A DNA stretch of 64,000 nt from Acidovorax sp. SRB_14 (GCF_012932145.1 NZ_MWOK01000010.1:88942-152941); one strand, 5' to 3'. Positions 8,163 to 17,367 are shown, numbered from the stretch's first letter. Notes: generated by a model not told the origin, from the letters alone. Program-made: numbers and translations.

Positions 8163-9860
8163 TCACATTCTGCGCGGGGCAGACACGCCCAGCACCGCCA
8201 AGCCATTGTGCAGCACCTGCGCGGTGGCGGCGACCAGCGCCAGGCGCGCACGCTTGACGGCCTCGTCGTCGACCAGGATGCGCTCGGCGTCGTAGTAGCT
8301 GTGGTAGCAGGCGGCCAGGTCGCGCAGGTAGAACGTCACGTCGTGCGGTGCCTCGCCCTCGGTGGCCGCCGTGAGCATGTCGGGGTATTTGGCCAGCTGC
8401 AGCATCAGCGCCTGGGCCTGCGGGCCCTCGAGCGCCGAGAGGTCGGCGTTCTTGAGGCCGGTCACGTCGCCGCCCCAGGCCGTGAGCACCGAGCAGATGC
8501 GCGCGTGCGCGTACTGCACGTAGTACACCGGGTTGTCGTTGTTCTGCGCCACAGCCAGATCGACATCGAAGGTGTATTCGGTGTCGGGCTTGCGGCTGAG
8601 CAGGAAGAAACGCACCGCGTCCTTGCTGGTCCATTCGATCAGGTCGCGCAGCGTCACATAGCTGCCCGCGCGCTTGCTGATCTTGACCTCTTCGCCACCC
8701 TTGACCACGCGCACCATGGTGTGCAGCACGTAGTCGGGGTAGCCCTGCGGAATGCCGACATCGGCCGCCTGCAGGCCGGCGCGCACGCGCGCGATGGTGC
8801 CGTGGTGGTCGGTGCCCTGGATGTTGACGACCTTGGTGAAGCCGCGCTCCCACTTGGCGATGTGGTAGGCCACATCGGGCACGAAGTAGGTGTAGCTGCC
8901 GTCCTGCTTGCGCATGACGCGGTCCTTGTCGTCGCCGTAGTCGGTGCTCTTGAGCCACAGCGCGCCGTCCTGCTCATAGGTGTGGCCGTTGGCGATGAGG
9001 CGCTGAACCGTGGCCTCGACGCGGCCGCTGGTGTAGAGGCTCGACTCCAGGTAGTACTCGTCGAACTTCAGATTGAACGCTTGCAGGTCCTTGTCCTGCT
9101 CATTGCGCAGGTAGGCCACGGCGAACTGGCGGATGGACTCCGCATCGTCGACGTCGCCGCTCGCGGTGAATTCGCGGTCGTCGGCCTTGACGGTCTTCTT
9201 CGCCAGAAAGTCGTTGGCGATGTCCTGGATGTAGTCGCCGTTGTAGAAGGCCTTGCTCGCCGGGTTCTCGGGATCGGTGGGCCAGCAGCTGTCGCCGGGC
9301 TGGAAACCCTTGGCGCGCAGCTGCGTGCTGTGCGTCAGCGTCTGGATCTGCACGCCGGCGTCGTTGTAATAGAACTCGCGGTGCACGCTCCAGCCCTGCG
9401 TGGCGAACAGGTGGCAGAGCGCATCGCCCAGCGCCGCCTGGCGGCCGTGGCCGACGTGCAGCGGGCCGGTGGGGTTGGCCGAGACGAACTCGACCAGCAC
9501 CTTCTCGCCCCGCTCGGGCGCGAAACCGAACCGCGCACCGGCCGCCAGCACCTCGCGCACCACTTCCTGCTTGGCGGCGGGCTGGAGGCGAATATTGATG
9601 AAACCAGGACCGGCAATCTCGATGTCCGAGACCCAGCGCTGGAAGGCGGGCGTGGCAAGCAGCGCGCTGCGCAGCGTCTCGGCCAGCTGGCGCGGGTTGA
9701 GCTTGAGCGGCTTGGCCAACTGCATGGCGGCCGTGCAGGCGAAGTCGCCATGGGCGGCTACTTTAGGGGACTCGAACGCGGCACGGGCGGCCGTGCCAGG
9801 GAAAAGGGTGTCCAGCGCGGCCGCAAGCGCGGCCAGCAGGTCTTGTTTGACAGAGAGCAT
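8163..9860 (-). CDS. argS: Arginyl-tRNA synthetase
   Basis: A 565-residue class I synthetase joining arginine to its tRNA. The N-terminal add-1 domain is followed by the HIGH motif as HVGHG in [15 protein letters not shown], the KMSKS-like KISKRAGS, and the DALR anticodon-binding domain at the end (about 450-565). The ATG at 9860 starts the usual N-terminus. It heads argS-SPOR-dsbA on the minus strand and is divergent from psiF. Confidence 0.97.
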   Translation of the reverse strand: MLSVKQDLLAALAAALDTLFPGTAARAAFESPKVAAHGDFACTAAMQLAKPLKLNPRQLAETLRSALLATPAFQRWVSDIEIAGPGFINIRLQPAAKQEVVREVLAAGARFGFAPERGEKVLVEFVSANPTGPLHVGHGRQAALGDALCHLFATQGWSVHREFYYNDAGVQIQTLTHSTQLRAKGFQPGDSCWPTDPENPASKAFYNGDYIQDIANDFLAKKTVKADDREFTASGDVDDAESIRQFAVAYLRNEQDKDLQAFNLKFDEYYLESSLYTSGRVEATVQRLIANGHTYEQDGALWLKSTDYGDDKDRVMRKQDGSYTYFVPDVAYHIAKWERGFTKVVNIQGTDHHGTIARVRAGLQAADVGIPQGYPDYVLHTMVRVVKGGEEVKISKRAGSYVTLRDLIEWTSKDAVRFFLLSRKPDTEYTFDVDLAVAQNNDNPVYYVQYAHARICSVLTAWGGDVTGLKNADLSALEGPQAQALMLQLAKYPDMLTAATEGEAPHDVTFYLRDLAACYHSYYDAERILVDDEAVKRARLALVAATAQVLHNGLAVLGVSAPRRM

Positions 9861-9985
9861 GGCCCGATTTTACGGGGCCGGGAAATGGCAGCTGCGCTGC
9901 GCGTCAATCGCATTGTGGGCGCTGCCGTTGTGTGGTGAAATTCCGCCGGGGTGGCCCCTCACCCATCCCCCTTAAAGGAGACTCC

Positions 9986-10267
9986 ATGAAACAGCTTCTT
10001 TCCCTGACCGCGCTGGGCCTGGCCCTGTCCCTGGGTGCGGCACATGCCGCCGACAACGCCACACCCTCGGCGCAGCAATCCAAGATGGCCAGCTGCAACA
10101 CTGACGCCAAGGGCATGAAGGGAGACGAGCGCAAAGCCTTCATGAAAAACTGCCTGAGCCACAAACCCGCCACGCAGCAGGACAAGATGAAGACCTGCAA
10201 CACCGACGCCAAAGGCATGAAGGGCGATGAACGCAAGGCGTTCATGGCCCAATGCCTCAAGAAGTGA
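9986..10267 (+). CDS. PsiF repeat-containing secreted protein
   Basis: A 93-residue small periplasmic protein with a signal peptide (residues 1-22, ending AAHA). The mature part holds two near-identical PsiF repeats, each with a CNTDAKGMKGDERKAFM core followed by NCL or QCL, so two conserved cysteines per repeat. PsiF is phosphate-starvation induced in Escherichia coli; its function is unknown. AAAGGAG lies 7 bp before the ATG. A strong terminator follows the gene, so it is probably monocistronic. Confidence 0.88.
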   Translation: MKQLLSLTALGLALSLGAAHAADNATPSAQQSKMASCNTDAKGMKGDERKAFMKNCLSHKPATQQDKMKTCNTDAKGMKGDERKAFMAQCLKK

Positions 10268-10287
10268 CGCGGCACACCGCGCGCCAC

Positions 10288-10316
10288 CCGCCTGTCCCGC
10301 CAGGCGGTTTTTTTTT
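10288..10316 (+). terminator. Rho-independent terminator after the PsiF gene
   Basis: CCGCCTG and CAGGCGG arms enclose a 6-base loop and run straight into nine T residues. It lies 20 bp after the stop codon. Confidence 0.9.
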
Positions 10317-10339
10317 GCCGCAATGCATCCGCCTACGAT

Positions 10340-11386
10340 ATGACGCCCCTACCACCGCCCCCTGCGAACCCTACGGCCCCTGACATGCCCCACGCTGGCG
10401 TCCCGGCGCCCCGCGCCACCCGGATCCCCTCCATTTCCTGCGTGCTGCCGGCCTACAACGAGGGCCAGAACCTGGCCCAGGTGGTACCGCAGGTGCTGGC
10501 ATCGCTGCACGCGCTGTCGCCCCAGGTGGAGGTGCTGGTGGTCGACGACGGCAGCCGCGACGACACGGCCGCCGTGGCGCGCGCGCTGTGCGCGGCGCAC
10601 CCGGGCGTGGTGCTGATCGAGCTGTCGCGCAATTTCGGCAAGGAAGCGGCGCTGACCGCTGGACTCGACGCCGCGCGCGGCGAGGTCGTCGTGCTGATGG
10701 ACGCCGACGGCCAGCACCCGGCCGCCCTGCTGCCGCAGATGCTGGAAAAATGGCAGCAAGGCAGCGACGTCGTGTATGCCGTGCGGCGCACGCGCGACGA
10801 CCAGTCGCCGCTGCACGCGCGTCTGGCGCACCTGTTCTACCGCCTCGTCAACTGGGGCAGCCGGGTCGCCATTCCGGCCGACGCGGGCGACTTCCGCTGG
10901 ATGGACCGCAAGGTGGTCGACGCCCTGAAAGCGCTGCCCGAGCGCAACCGCTTCATGAAGGGCCTGTACGCCTGGGTCGGCTTTCAGAGCACGGCGCTGG
11001 ATTACCTGCCCCTGCCGCGCACCCAGGGCCACAGCAGCTTCGGGCTGCGCGGCGCGTTTTCGCTAGCGCTGACCGGCATGGTGGCGTTCTCTTCAACCCC
11101 GCTGCGTGCGCTGTCGCTGCTGGGCCTGCTGCTGTCCATGGCTTCATTGGCCTACGGCCTGTGGGTGGTGCTCGAGTACTTCTGGCTCGGCATCGAGGTG
11201 CCGGGCTATGCCACGCTGGCGGCAGGCATGATGTTTTTGAGCGGCATCCAGTTGCTGTCGATCGGCGTGCTCGCCGAGTACGTGGGCCGCATCTACGAAG
11301 AGGTCAAGCGCCGCCCGTCCTACCTGGTGAGCGAGCGCAGCGGCGCAGGCTTGGCGCAGGACGGCGCAGACCGCCCCGGCGCATGA
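10340..11386 (+). CDS. Family 2 polyprenyl-phosphate glycosyltransferase (ArnC/GtrB/FlmF-like)
   Basis: A 348-residue membrane-anchored GT2 enzyme moving a sugar from a nucleotide to undecaprenyl phosphate on the cytoplasmic face. The nucleotide-binding part is CVLPAYNEGQNL, VVDDGSRDDT and the DXD motif in LMDADGQHP. It also has the SRNFGKEAALTAGLD motif typical of the ArnC/DPM1 group and the FRWMDRKV region. Two C-terminal membrane hairpins lie around residues 235-262 and 268-300. It overlaps the GtrA gene by 4 bp. The neighbouring deacetylase and ArnT-like genes suggest an N-acetylated hexosamine as the sugar, but this is inference. Confidence 0.88.
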   Translation: MTPLPPPPANPTAPDMPHAGVPAPRATRIPSISCVLPAYNEGQNLAQVVPQVLASLHALSPQVEVLVVDDGSRDDTAAVARALCAAHPGVVLIELSRNFGKEAALTAGLDAARGEVVVLMDADGQHPAALLPQMLEKWQQGSDVVYAVRRTRDDQSPLHARLAHLFYRLVNWGSRVAIPADAGDFRWMDRKVVDALKALPERNRFMKGLYAWVGFQSTALDYLPLPRTQGHSSFGLRGAFSLALTGMVAFSSTPLRALSLLGLLLSMASLAYGLWVVLEYFWLGIEVPGYATLAAGMMFLSGIQLLSIGVLAEYVGRIYEEVKRRPSYLVSERSGAGLAQDGADRPGA

Positions 11387-11757
11387 GCGCGGCGCGCACG
11401 GGCTTGTGGTTTCTGGCCGTCGGCGGCACCGCGGCGCTCACCCACATGGCGGTGTTCGCGCTGGCGCAGCGCTGGCTGTGGCCCGAGGCGGCCAACGCGC
11501 TGGGCTTTGGCGTGGCCTTTTTGGTCAGCTTTGCGGGCCACCGGCGGCTGAGCTTCCATGGTGCCGGCACCACGCTGGCGCAGAGCCTCGCACGCTTTGG
11601 CGCCACGGCGCTGGCCGGCTTTGCCGTCAATGAACTCGCGTTCGTGCTGCTGCTGCGCGTGGCGGGCTGGCCGTCATGGCTGGCGCTGGTCACCGCCATG
11701 GGGCTCGCAGCCGGCCAGACCTTTGTGCTCAGCCGGTTCTGGGCCTTCCGGCGCTGA
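11383..11757 (+). CDS. GtrA-family membrane protein, putative lipid-linked sugar flippase
   Basis: A 124-residue protein with four predicted membrane helices (about residues 7-27, 35-55, 70-90, 97-117). Family motifs: FLAVGGTAALTHMAVF near the start and VLSRFWAFRR at the end. GtrA proteins are proposed to flip polyprenyl-phosphate sugars made by GtrB-type partners, and this gene overlaps its GT2 partner by 4 bp. Its last 84 bp are shared, on the other strand, with the 3' end of the ArnT-like gene. Confidence 0.85.
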   Translation: MSAARTGLWFLAVGGTAALTHMAVFALAQRWLWPEAANALGFGVAFLVSFAGHRRLSFHGAGTTLAQSLARFGATALAGFAVNELAFVLLLRVAGWPSWLALVTAMGLAAGQTFVLSRFWAFRR

Positions 11758-13248
11758 GCGCCACAGGCTCCAGCCCGCACCGCGCTGCACCGCCACCCAG
11801 CCGGCGGGAATCTGCGCCGCGGGCAGCGCGTTCGGCGCCACCAGCCAGCGCCCCGGCTGCTGCGCAGCGGATGCGAGCACCTCGGGCGTTTGCAGCACGC
11901 GCCCGGCAGCGGCGTCGAAGTCGGCGCCTTCAAACAGCTCGCGACGCCAGTTGTCGCCCGCCGAGCGGCGCAACGCCGTCCAGTCCTGCACCACCACCAT
12001 GGGCTGCACGGACTGGGTGTAGAACGGCAGGTCGTACGGGTATTCGCCGAGCGCATACACCGTGTCGGATGGGCGCGCCTGGCAGGCCAGCGTGCGCGCG
12101 ATGTCCTGCGTGCCATGGCGCGCCGCATATCGGCCCGCCAGCCCATGGACCGCCACGGCCACGGCCACGGCCAGCAGGCAGAGCGCGCCCCACAGGGCGC
12201 GCTCCCAGCGGTGGCCGCCGAGCCAGCGCTGCCAGCCCAGCGCGGCCAGCAAGGCCAGGGGCGGCATCACCGGCAGCACGTAGCCGACGATCTTGGAGTT
12301 CGGCACCGAGAAGAAGCCGACGATGGCGACGATCCAGATCCAGCACAGCAGCCAGACCGGCCGCGCTATTGAATCAGTAGCTGCTTGCGCAGACTGGACG
12401 GGCGCTTTGACCTGATTCAATGCAAAAATCACCCAGGGAAAGAACAGGCCGGCCAGCGCCGGCAGGTAGAACCACCAGGGCCGGGGGTTGTTGAACGCCG
12501 TGCCGGTGTAGCGGCCGAACTGCTGCACGCCAAACAGGTAGCCGACAAAGTCCGGGTACTGCCGCTGGGCCAGCACGAACCACGGCAGGGCAATCACGGC
12601 GAACAGCGCCAGTCCGCTGGCCCAGGGCAGGCGCAGCGCCTTGGGCAACTGGCGCGTCCAGAGCAGCCAGACCAGCAGCACCAGCCCCGGCAAGGCCAGG
12701 CCGATCAGCCCCTTGGAGAGCACGCCCAGCGCGCAGGCCACAAAACCCAGGCGCGCCAGCGCGGCATGGGGGCGCGGGCCGTGCAGGAAGGCCAGCGCGA
12801 AGCTCCAGATGGCAACGCCTATCCACGCGGCGACCAGCATGTCGTGGTTCACGTACTGCCCGGCCGCCAGAAACGACAGGCTGGTGCCCAGCATCAGCGC
12901 CGCGCGCCGTGCCACCGCGGGCGGGGCCACCTGCAGCGCCGCCAGGTACACGGTCACCATCATCAGCCCCGCGTGCAGGGCCGGCGCCAGGCGCGCCGCC
13001 CAGACCCCGGCGCCGAAGACGGCCATGGCGAGCGCCTGCAGCCAGTGCAGCAGCGGCGGCTTGTGGAAGAAGGGAATGCCGTCGAGCCGCGGCGTCAGCC
13101 AGTCGCCCGAGACCAGCATCCAGCGGCCGATTTCGGCATAGCGCCCCTCGTCGGGCAGGGCCAGCGGGCGCAAGCCCGCGAGGACCAGCAGCAGCGCCCA
13201 CAGCGCGCCCATCATCAGCCAGGATTTTCGGGATCCGGTCAGGCGCAT
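11674..13248 (-). CDS. ArnT-like lipid A / surface glycosyltransferase (GT83)
   Basis: A 524-residue integral membrane transferase that takes sugar from a polyprenyl-phosphate donor on the periplasmic side. The first periplasmic loop carries the ArnT hallmark LPDEGRYAEIGRWML then SGDWLTPRL and FHKPPLLHW; the catalytic acidic residues lie in DEGRYAE. About 12 membrane segments and a periplasmic C-terminal domain follow. The start at 13248 (MRLTGSRKSW) lies 16 bp after the deacetylase stop. A dispersed repeat copy with perfect 10-bp inverted ends (12368-12421) encodes a loop near residues 276-294. The last 28 codons overlap gtrA on the opposite strand. Confidence 0.85.
   Translation of the reverse strand: MRLTGSRKSWLMMGALWALLLVLAGLRPLALPDEGRYAEIGRWMLVSGDWLTPRLDGIPFFHKPPLLHWLQALAMAVFGAGVWAARLAPALHAGLMMVTVYLAALQVAPPAVARRAALMLGTSLSFLAAGQYVNHDMLVAAWIGVAIWSFALAFLHGPRPHAALARLGFVACALGVLSKGLIGLALPGLVLLVWLLWTRQLPKALRLPWASGLALFAVIALPWFVLAQRQYPDFVGYLFGVQQFGRYTGTAFNNPRPWWFYLPALAGLFFPWVIFALNQVKAPVQSAQAATDSIARPVWLLCWIWIVAIVGFFSVPNSKIVGYVLPVMPPLALLAALGWQRWLGGHRWERALWGALCLLAVAVAVAVHGLAGRYAARHGTQDIARTLACQARPSDTVYALGEYPYDLPFYTQSVQPMVVVQDWTALRRSAGDNWRRELFEGADFDAAAGRVLQTPEVLASAAQQPGRWLVAPNALPAAQIPAGWVAVQRGAGWSLWRSAPEGPEPAEHKGLAGCEPHGGDQRQP
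12368..12421 (+). repeat. Dispersed repeat copy 4, inside the ArnT-like gene, with perfect inverted ends
   Basis: ATTGAATCAG at 12368-12377 and CTGATTCAAT at 12412-12421 are perfect inverted repeats. Between them are TAGCTGCTTGCGC, GACTGGAC and GGCGCTTTGACC, matching the family core in plus orientation, that is, antisense to the gene. In the protein it encodes LNQVKAPVQSAQAATDSIA between two membrane helices. Confidence 0.7.
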
Positions 13249-13264
13249 GTGCAGTGGGGCCCGG

Positions 13265-14083
13265 TCACGCGGGCGCCGCAGGGAAGAGATCGTGGCCGCG
13301 TGCCAGGCGCACATCCGCAGCGGCCAGCGCCTGCGCGAACGCAGCGCTGGCCAGGTAGGCGCCTTCGCGCGCGCGCGCCGCCCCGATGGCGTCGTCCGCG
13401 TCGGCGCGGTCGGCGGGGTGGCACATCAGCACCGTGCCCGCGGGCGCTGTGCGCAGCCAGCGCTGCATGTGCTGCGCATACGCCGCGGTGTCGCCCGAAA
13501 AATCGTAAATACCCGACAGCACCTCCGCATGCGGCAGCCCCGCGCGGTTGGCTTGGCGCACCAGGGCCTGCGCGCCCCAGGCCGCAATGGTGCGCGCCTT
13601 GAGGTCGCGCTGGCCCGGCGGCGCCAGCGACACGCGCAGCCAGGGCGGATGCTGCGGGTAGCGCCGCTGCACGGCCTCGACCAGCGCCTCGCGGATGCCG
13701 CGGAACTGCTGCACATGCTGGTGGCCGTCGATGTGGTCGGGCGGCGCCTTCCAGTGCGCCTCGAACGCGTCGAGCTGGCGCTCGACCACGGCGCGCACGG
13801 CATCGGCGCGCAAGGCCCCGAGGGCAGCCCACAGCATCAGGGCCGGCAAGGGCTGGCCGTGCCCCGCCGCCAGGGCGAACGCGCTGGTCCAGTCCAGGTG
13901 CAGCCCCACATCCACCTGGCCGCGCAGCGGCTGCAGCCGGGCCACATCCTCGCGCCAGCGCGGCGACAGCACCATGGCGCTGGTCGCGCTCAGGCGCCCC
14001 TGGGCGGCCAGCGCGGCGATCGCGCGCGACACGCCCTCGCTCAGGGCGAAGTCGTCGGCGCACAAGACCAGGGCGCGCGCCAT
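13265..14083 (-). CDS. ChbG/HpnK (YdjC) family carbohydrate deacetylase, NaxD-like
   Basis: A 272-residue metal-dependent deacetylase of the YdjC fold. Metal-binding and catalytic signatures are LCADDFALSEGV near the start (paired aspartates) and HIDGHQHVQQF (D-x-H-x-H) near residue 128, with a late MCHPADR motif. Family members remove acetyl groups from chitooligosaccharides (ChbG), from hopanoid glucosamine (HpnK) or from undecaprenyl-phosphate galactosamine (Francisella NaxD). Sitting between two polyprenyl-sugar transferases (1 bp from one and 16 bp from the other), a NaxD-like role on a lipid-linked HexNAc is the best guess. Start chosen at MARALVLCADD. Confidence 0.85.
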   Translation of the reverse strand: MARALVLCADDFALSEGVSRAIAALAAQGRLSATSAMVLSPRWREDVARLQPLRGQVDVGLHLDWTSAFALAAGHGQPLPALMLWAALGALRADAVRAVVERQLDAFEAHWKAPPDHIDGHQHVQQFRGIREALVEAVQRRYPQHPPWLRVSLAPPGQRDLKARTIAAWGAQALVRQANRAGLPHAEVLSGIYDFSGDTAAYAQHMQRWLRTAPAGTVLMCHPADRADADDAIGAARAREGAYLASAAFAQALAAADVRLARGHDLFPAAPA

Positions 14084-14084
14084 C

Positions 14085-15638
14085 TCAGTGGCTCGCCGGG
14101 TCCGCGCCTGTGCCGACTTGCACCGACCAGCCCCAGCCGCCACGCACCCGGTGGGCATCCTCGGGGCCGGTGCCCGGCGGCCACAGGTTCAGCACCCCCA
14201 GGCGCTCGGGCTCGCCCGGTGCAATCCAGGGACTCACGGCCAGGTTGCCGTCGATCAGCACGCGGGGCTGCTCGGGCAGCCACAGTGCCACAACGCCACT
14301 GACCGTGGCGGGCCCGCGGATGATGGAAATGGGGCCGCCCAACGCTTGCCGCGCCGGGCCGGCCACGGCCAGTGCCAGCTCCTCGGACGCAAATTCTCGC
14401 CAATGCGGCGAACGCGGCCGGTGGCGTCCGAACGCGGAGGAGTCGTACGACTGCCACACCAGCAGGGCCTGCAGCAGCACAAAGAACACGCCCCCCAGCA
14501 CCAGCACCCGGCGCACAGCGAGGGCCTCTTCGCGCAGGCGCAGCCAAGCCATGAGGGCAGGCACCGTCCACATCGCAAAGGCCGTGCCCCATTGCAACTG
14601 CAGGTCCACGCCGCCCAGCACACCCATGGCCGCCATGAATAAGGGCGGCAGCAGGCCCCAGCACAGCAGGACCGAGGCACCACGCTCCGCTGTCTGCGCA
14701 GCATGCTGCGGACCAGCGCTTGGCGGCAGGCGCGCACCGGGCGCCGCCAAGCGGCGCTGCGCCCACCAAACGGCAACCAGCAGCAAGAGGGCCGGCAGGC
14801 AGCGGTTGAGCAGCCAGTCCGCCAGCCATTTCGTCGATGCGGTCAGGCGCTCGACGGGGCCCAGCTGGGCGCCCAGCGACGACTGCATCGCATAGGCGAT
14901 GGGGCCGCGCTCCTGCTGCAGCAGCCACAGCGCATGGGGCAGGACCAGCGCCAGCGCGACCGCGACCGCCAGCACCAGGCCGCGGCGCTGCAGCGGGTCG
15001 CGCCACAGGCCGTGGCGCGCAAACAGCCACAACCCGCACAGCGCCGTGACCGCGTACTGGTACTTGCTGAGCATGCCCGCTGCGGCCACGACGCCCAGCG
15101 CCAGCCACCAGCGCAGCTGCGGCCGCGTGAGGATGCGCCACCACAGCCAGGCACTCGCCGCGACCCACAGCGTGAGCGCCGTGTTGTGGTTGTAGTAGTA
15201 CAGCCGGCCGTTGTAGAAAGTGATGCACAGCGCCGCCAGCAACCCCACCAGGGCGTAGTGCCGACCGTACATTTCGCGCAGCAGTGCCGCGTAGAGCGCC
15301 AGGGAAGCCAGCGTGCACAGCGCGCCCAGCAGGTAGCTCGACCAGGCAGACCATCCGGCCACCTGCACAAAGGCCCAGAGGGCCCAGGTGGGCAGTGGCG
15401 GGTGCTTGTAGTAGCCCCACTGCAGCGAGCGCACCCAGGTGAGCTGCTCGATGTTGTCGGCCGGCGGACTCAGTGCCACGCTGCTCAGGTGCCACAGCCA
15501 CAGCACGCCAAACAGCCCGAGGATCGCCCACGTCCAGTCAACGCTTGCGAGCCCCTGCAGCGCGTGCTGCGCGCCGCGCGCAGGCGCGGCGGCGCCCGGC
15601 GGCGGTGGGGTGGTCATCTGCGCATCGGCACGCGTCAT
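14085..15638 (-). CDS. GT39-type (PMT_2) membrane glycosyltransferase
   Basis: A 517-residue multi-spanning transferase. The first loop after helix one carries PADNIEQLTWVRSLQWGYY then KHPPLPTW, the PMT_2 pattern, in which the acidic residue binds the metal and phosphate of the lipid donor. About ten helices follow, then a periplasmic C-terminal domain. Its stop is 1 bp from the start of the deacetylase, and it heads the three-gene operon. It could be a second transferase for the same lipid-linked amino sugar or the attachment enzyme for another acceptor. Start choice between 15638 and 15617 is uncertain. Confidence 0.8.
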   Translation of the reverse strand: MTRADAQMTTPPPPGAAAPARGAQHALQGLASVDWTWAILGLFGVLWLWHLSSVALSPPADNIEQLTWVRSLQWGYYKHPPLPTWALWAFVQVAGWSAWSSYLLGALCTLASLALYAALLREMYGRHYALVGLLAALCITFYNGRLYYYNHNTALTLWVAASAWLWWRILTRPQLRWWLALGVVAAAGMLSKYQYAVTALCGLWLFARHGLWRDPLQRRGLVLAVAVALALVLPHALWLLQQERGPIAYAMQSSLGAQLGPVERLTASTKWLADWLLNRCLPALLLLVAVWWAQRRLAAPGARLPPSAGPQHAAQTAERGASVLLCWGLLPPLFMAAMGVLGGVDLQLQWGTAFAMWTVPALMAWLRLREEALAVRRVLVLGGVFFVLLQALLVWQSYDSSAFGRHRPRSPHWREFASEELALAVAGPARQALGGPISIIRGPATVSGVVALWLPEQPRVLIDGNLAVSPWIAPGEPERLGVLNLWPPGTGPEDAHRVRGGWGWSVQVGTGADPASH

Positions 15639-15768
15639 ACAAGGTCCTGGGATTCTGCGTGGCATGCGCCTGGGCGCAGCCGGGTCACTCAAAGCGCAAA
15701 GCCGCGGCTCGAGCGTGCGCCTACAGCCAGAGCCTTCGGAGCGGGCCTACATTTTGTCACACTGCGAC

Positions 15769-16215
15769 CTACCAGCCGCGCGCCCAGAACACCGCCACCA
15801 CAGCGATCACGGGCAGCAGATGCGACTGCACCATCACCAGGCGGCGCACGCGGGCCACTTCGTCCGCGGCGGGCAGGGCCCCAGTGGCGTACAGGGCACG
15901 GCGCCAGCGCCGAAAGGCCAGCGTGGGACGGATGGACAGCAGCACCATCACCACGAACAGCGCCACCTTGAGGTGCAGCAGCGGTTGCGTGGCGTACCAG
16001 GACGCCCCTTTGATGCCCCAGAACACGCGCGCCAGGCCGGTGGCCAGCAGCACCACGGCGGTGATGCCATAGATCAGGTCCAGGCGCGCCAGGCGCGCCA
16101 CCACGGCGGCGTTGAGCCATTCGGTGCGGCACAGGGCCGCCTGGCTCGAGAGAAAGACCACCAGGGTCAGGATGGCCACCAGATGCAGGCTGGCCAGAAC
16201 GGCTTCGAGGGTCAT
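15769..16215 (-). CDS. DUF2214 family membrane protein
   Basis: A 148-residue protein with four predicted helices (about residues 5-27, 43-65, 75-95, 125-146). Conserved features are LASLHLVAILTLV, LARVFWGIKGASWY and a late HLLPVIAVVAVF, all typical of DUF2214, whose function is unknown. AAGGAC precedes the ATG at 16215. It lies 57 bp downstream of the LysR gene on the same strand. Confidence 0.8.
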   Translation of the reverse strand: MTLEAVLASLHLVAILTLVVFLSSQAALCRTEWLNAAVVARLARLDLIYGITAVVLLATGLARVFWGIKGASWYATQPLLHLKVALFVVMVLLSIRPTLAFRRWRRALYATGALPAADEVARVRRLVMVQSHLLPVIAVVAVFWARGW

Positions 16216-16272
16216 TGCAAGTCCTTGTACATGGGCCGGGGCGAAGCCGGAGGCGCCCACGGCACCACCGCC

Positions 16273-17196
16273 TCAGGGTGTCTTCCAGAACCCGGGTTGG
16301 CTGTAATTGTGCTTGAGGTAGTCGATCCACAGGCGCACGCGCAGCGGCAGGTGCTTGGCGTGCGGAAACACCACATAGATGCCGTTGGGCGGTGCGGCGA
16401 ACGCGTCGAGCACCGCCACCAGCTGGCCCGCGGCGATCTCGTCCTCGACCTCCCAGGTGCTGCGCCAGGCGATGCCAAAGCCGGCCAGGCACCAGTCGTA
16501 GAGCACCTGGCCGTCCGAGCAGTCGAGCGGCCCGCCGGGGCGGATGTGCACCAGTTCGCTGGCGCCCGTGGCCGTGGGCACGCGAAAGGCCCAACCGCGC
16601 GTTTGCGAGGCGTCGCTCGACAGCGTCAGGCAATCGTGCGCCGCCAGCTCGCTTGGGTGCTGGGGCGTGCCGCGGCGCTGCAGGTACTGCGGCGCCGCGA
16701 CGCACAGGCGCCGGTTGTCGGCCACGCGCACGCTCACGAGCGAGGAATCGGGCAGGTCGCCCACGCGCACGGCGCAGTCAAAGCCCTCGCCCGCCAGGTC
16801 GACCACGCGGTCGCTGAGGTTGAGCGAAATCGCCACCTCGGGGTGCAGCGCGCGGAACAGCGGCACCAGCGGCGCCACATGCCGGCGGCCAAAGCCGGCT
16901 GGCGCCGTGATGCGCAGGTGGCCGCTGGCCTTGACGCCGCCGGCCGAGACGCTGGCTTCGGCGTTGGCCACCTCGGTCAAGAGGCGCTGGCAGTCTTCCA
17001 GAAAGGCGCTGCCCTCGTTGGTCAGGCTGATGCGCCGCGTGGTGCGCACGAGCAGCTTCACGCCCAGGTGCTCTTCGAGCGCGTCGAGGCGACGGCCCAT
17101 GATGGCCGGGGCCACGCCCTCGGCACGCGCCGCCGCCGTGAGGCTGCCGCGCGTGGCCACGGAGACGAAAGATTCAAACGCCTTGAGCTTGTCCAT
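16273..17196 (-). CDS. LysR-family transcriptional regulator
   Basis: A 307-residue regulator. The N-terminal winged helix (residues 1-60) reads FESFVSVATRGSLTAAARAEG and then GRRLDALEEHLGVKLLVRTTR. The LysR substrate-binding domain follows (about 90-300). It belongs to the large CrgA/DmlR-like group, and the effector cannot be read from sequence. Its target may be the downstream DUF2214 gene or the FAH-family gene further upstream. Confidence 0.9.
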   Translation of the reverse strand: MDKLKAFESFVSVATRGSLTAAARAEGVAPAIMGRRLDALEEHLGVKLLVRTTRRISLTNEGSAFLEDCQRLLTEVANAEASVSAGGVKASGHLRITAPAGFGRRHVAPLVPLFRALHPEVAISLNLSDRVVDLAGEGFDCAVRVGDLPDSSLVSVRVADNRRLCVAAPQYLQRRGTPQHPSELAAHDCLTLSSDASQTRGWAFRVPTATGASELVHIRPGGPLDCSDGQVLYDWCLAGFGIAWRSTWEVEDEIAAGQLVAVLDAFAAPPNGIYVVFPHAKHLPLRVRLWIDYLKHNYSQPGFWKTP

Positions 17197-17307
17197 GGGC
17201 GCCGATTATGGGTGTGCGACGCTGCCTAAAACCGGTGCCGGCCCTTCATCGGGCGTGACCCCGGTGGCCTGGAGGGCGGCGCTCCTGCGCTGTGTCTCCT
17301 TCAACTA

Positions 17308-17366
17308 TTTCTTTGATAGCTGTCAGCGCTTACTGGGCAAGGGCCAGAGCCCTATTTCATGGAAAA
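17308..17366 (+). repeat. Dispersed repeat copy 5
   Basis: Intergenic copy immediately after the FAH-family stop codon (17368, minus strand). It reads TTTGATAGCTGTCAGCGCTT, then ACTGGGCAAGGGCCAGAGCC and a TTTCATGGAAAA end, very close to the family consensus, in plus orientation. Confidence 0.8.
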
Positions 17367-17367
17367 C

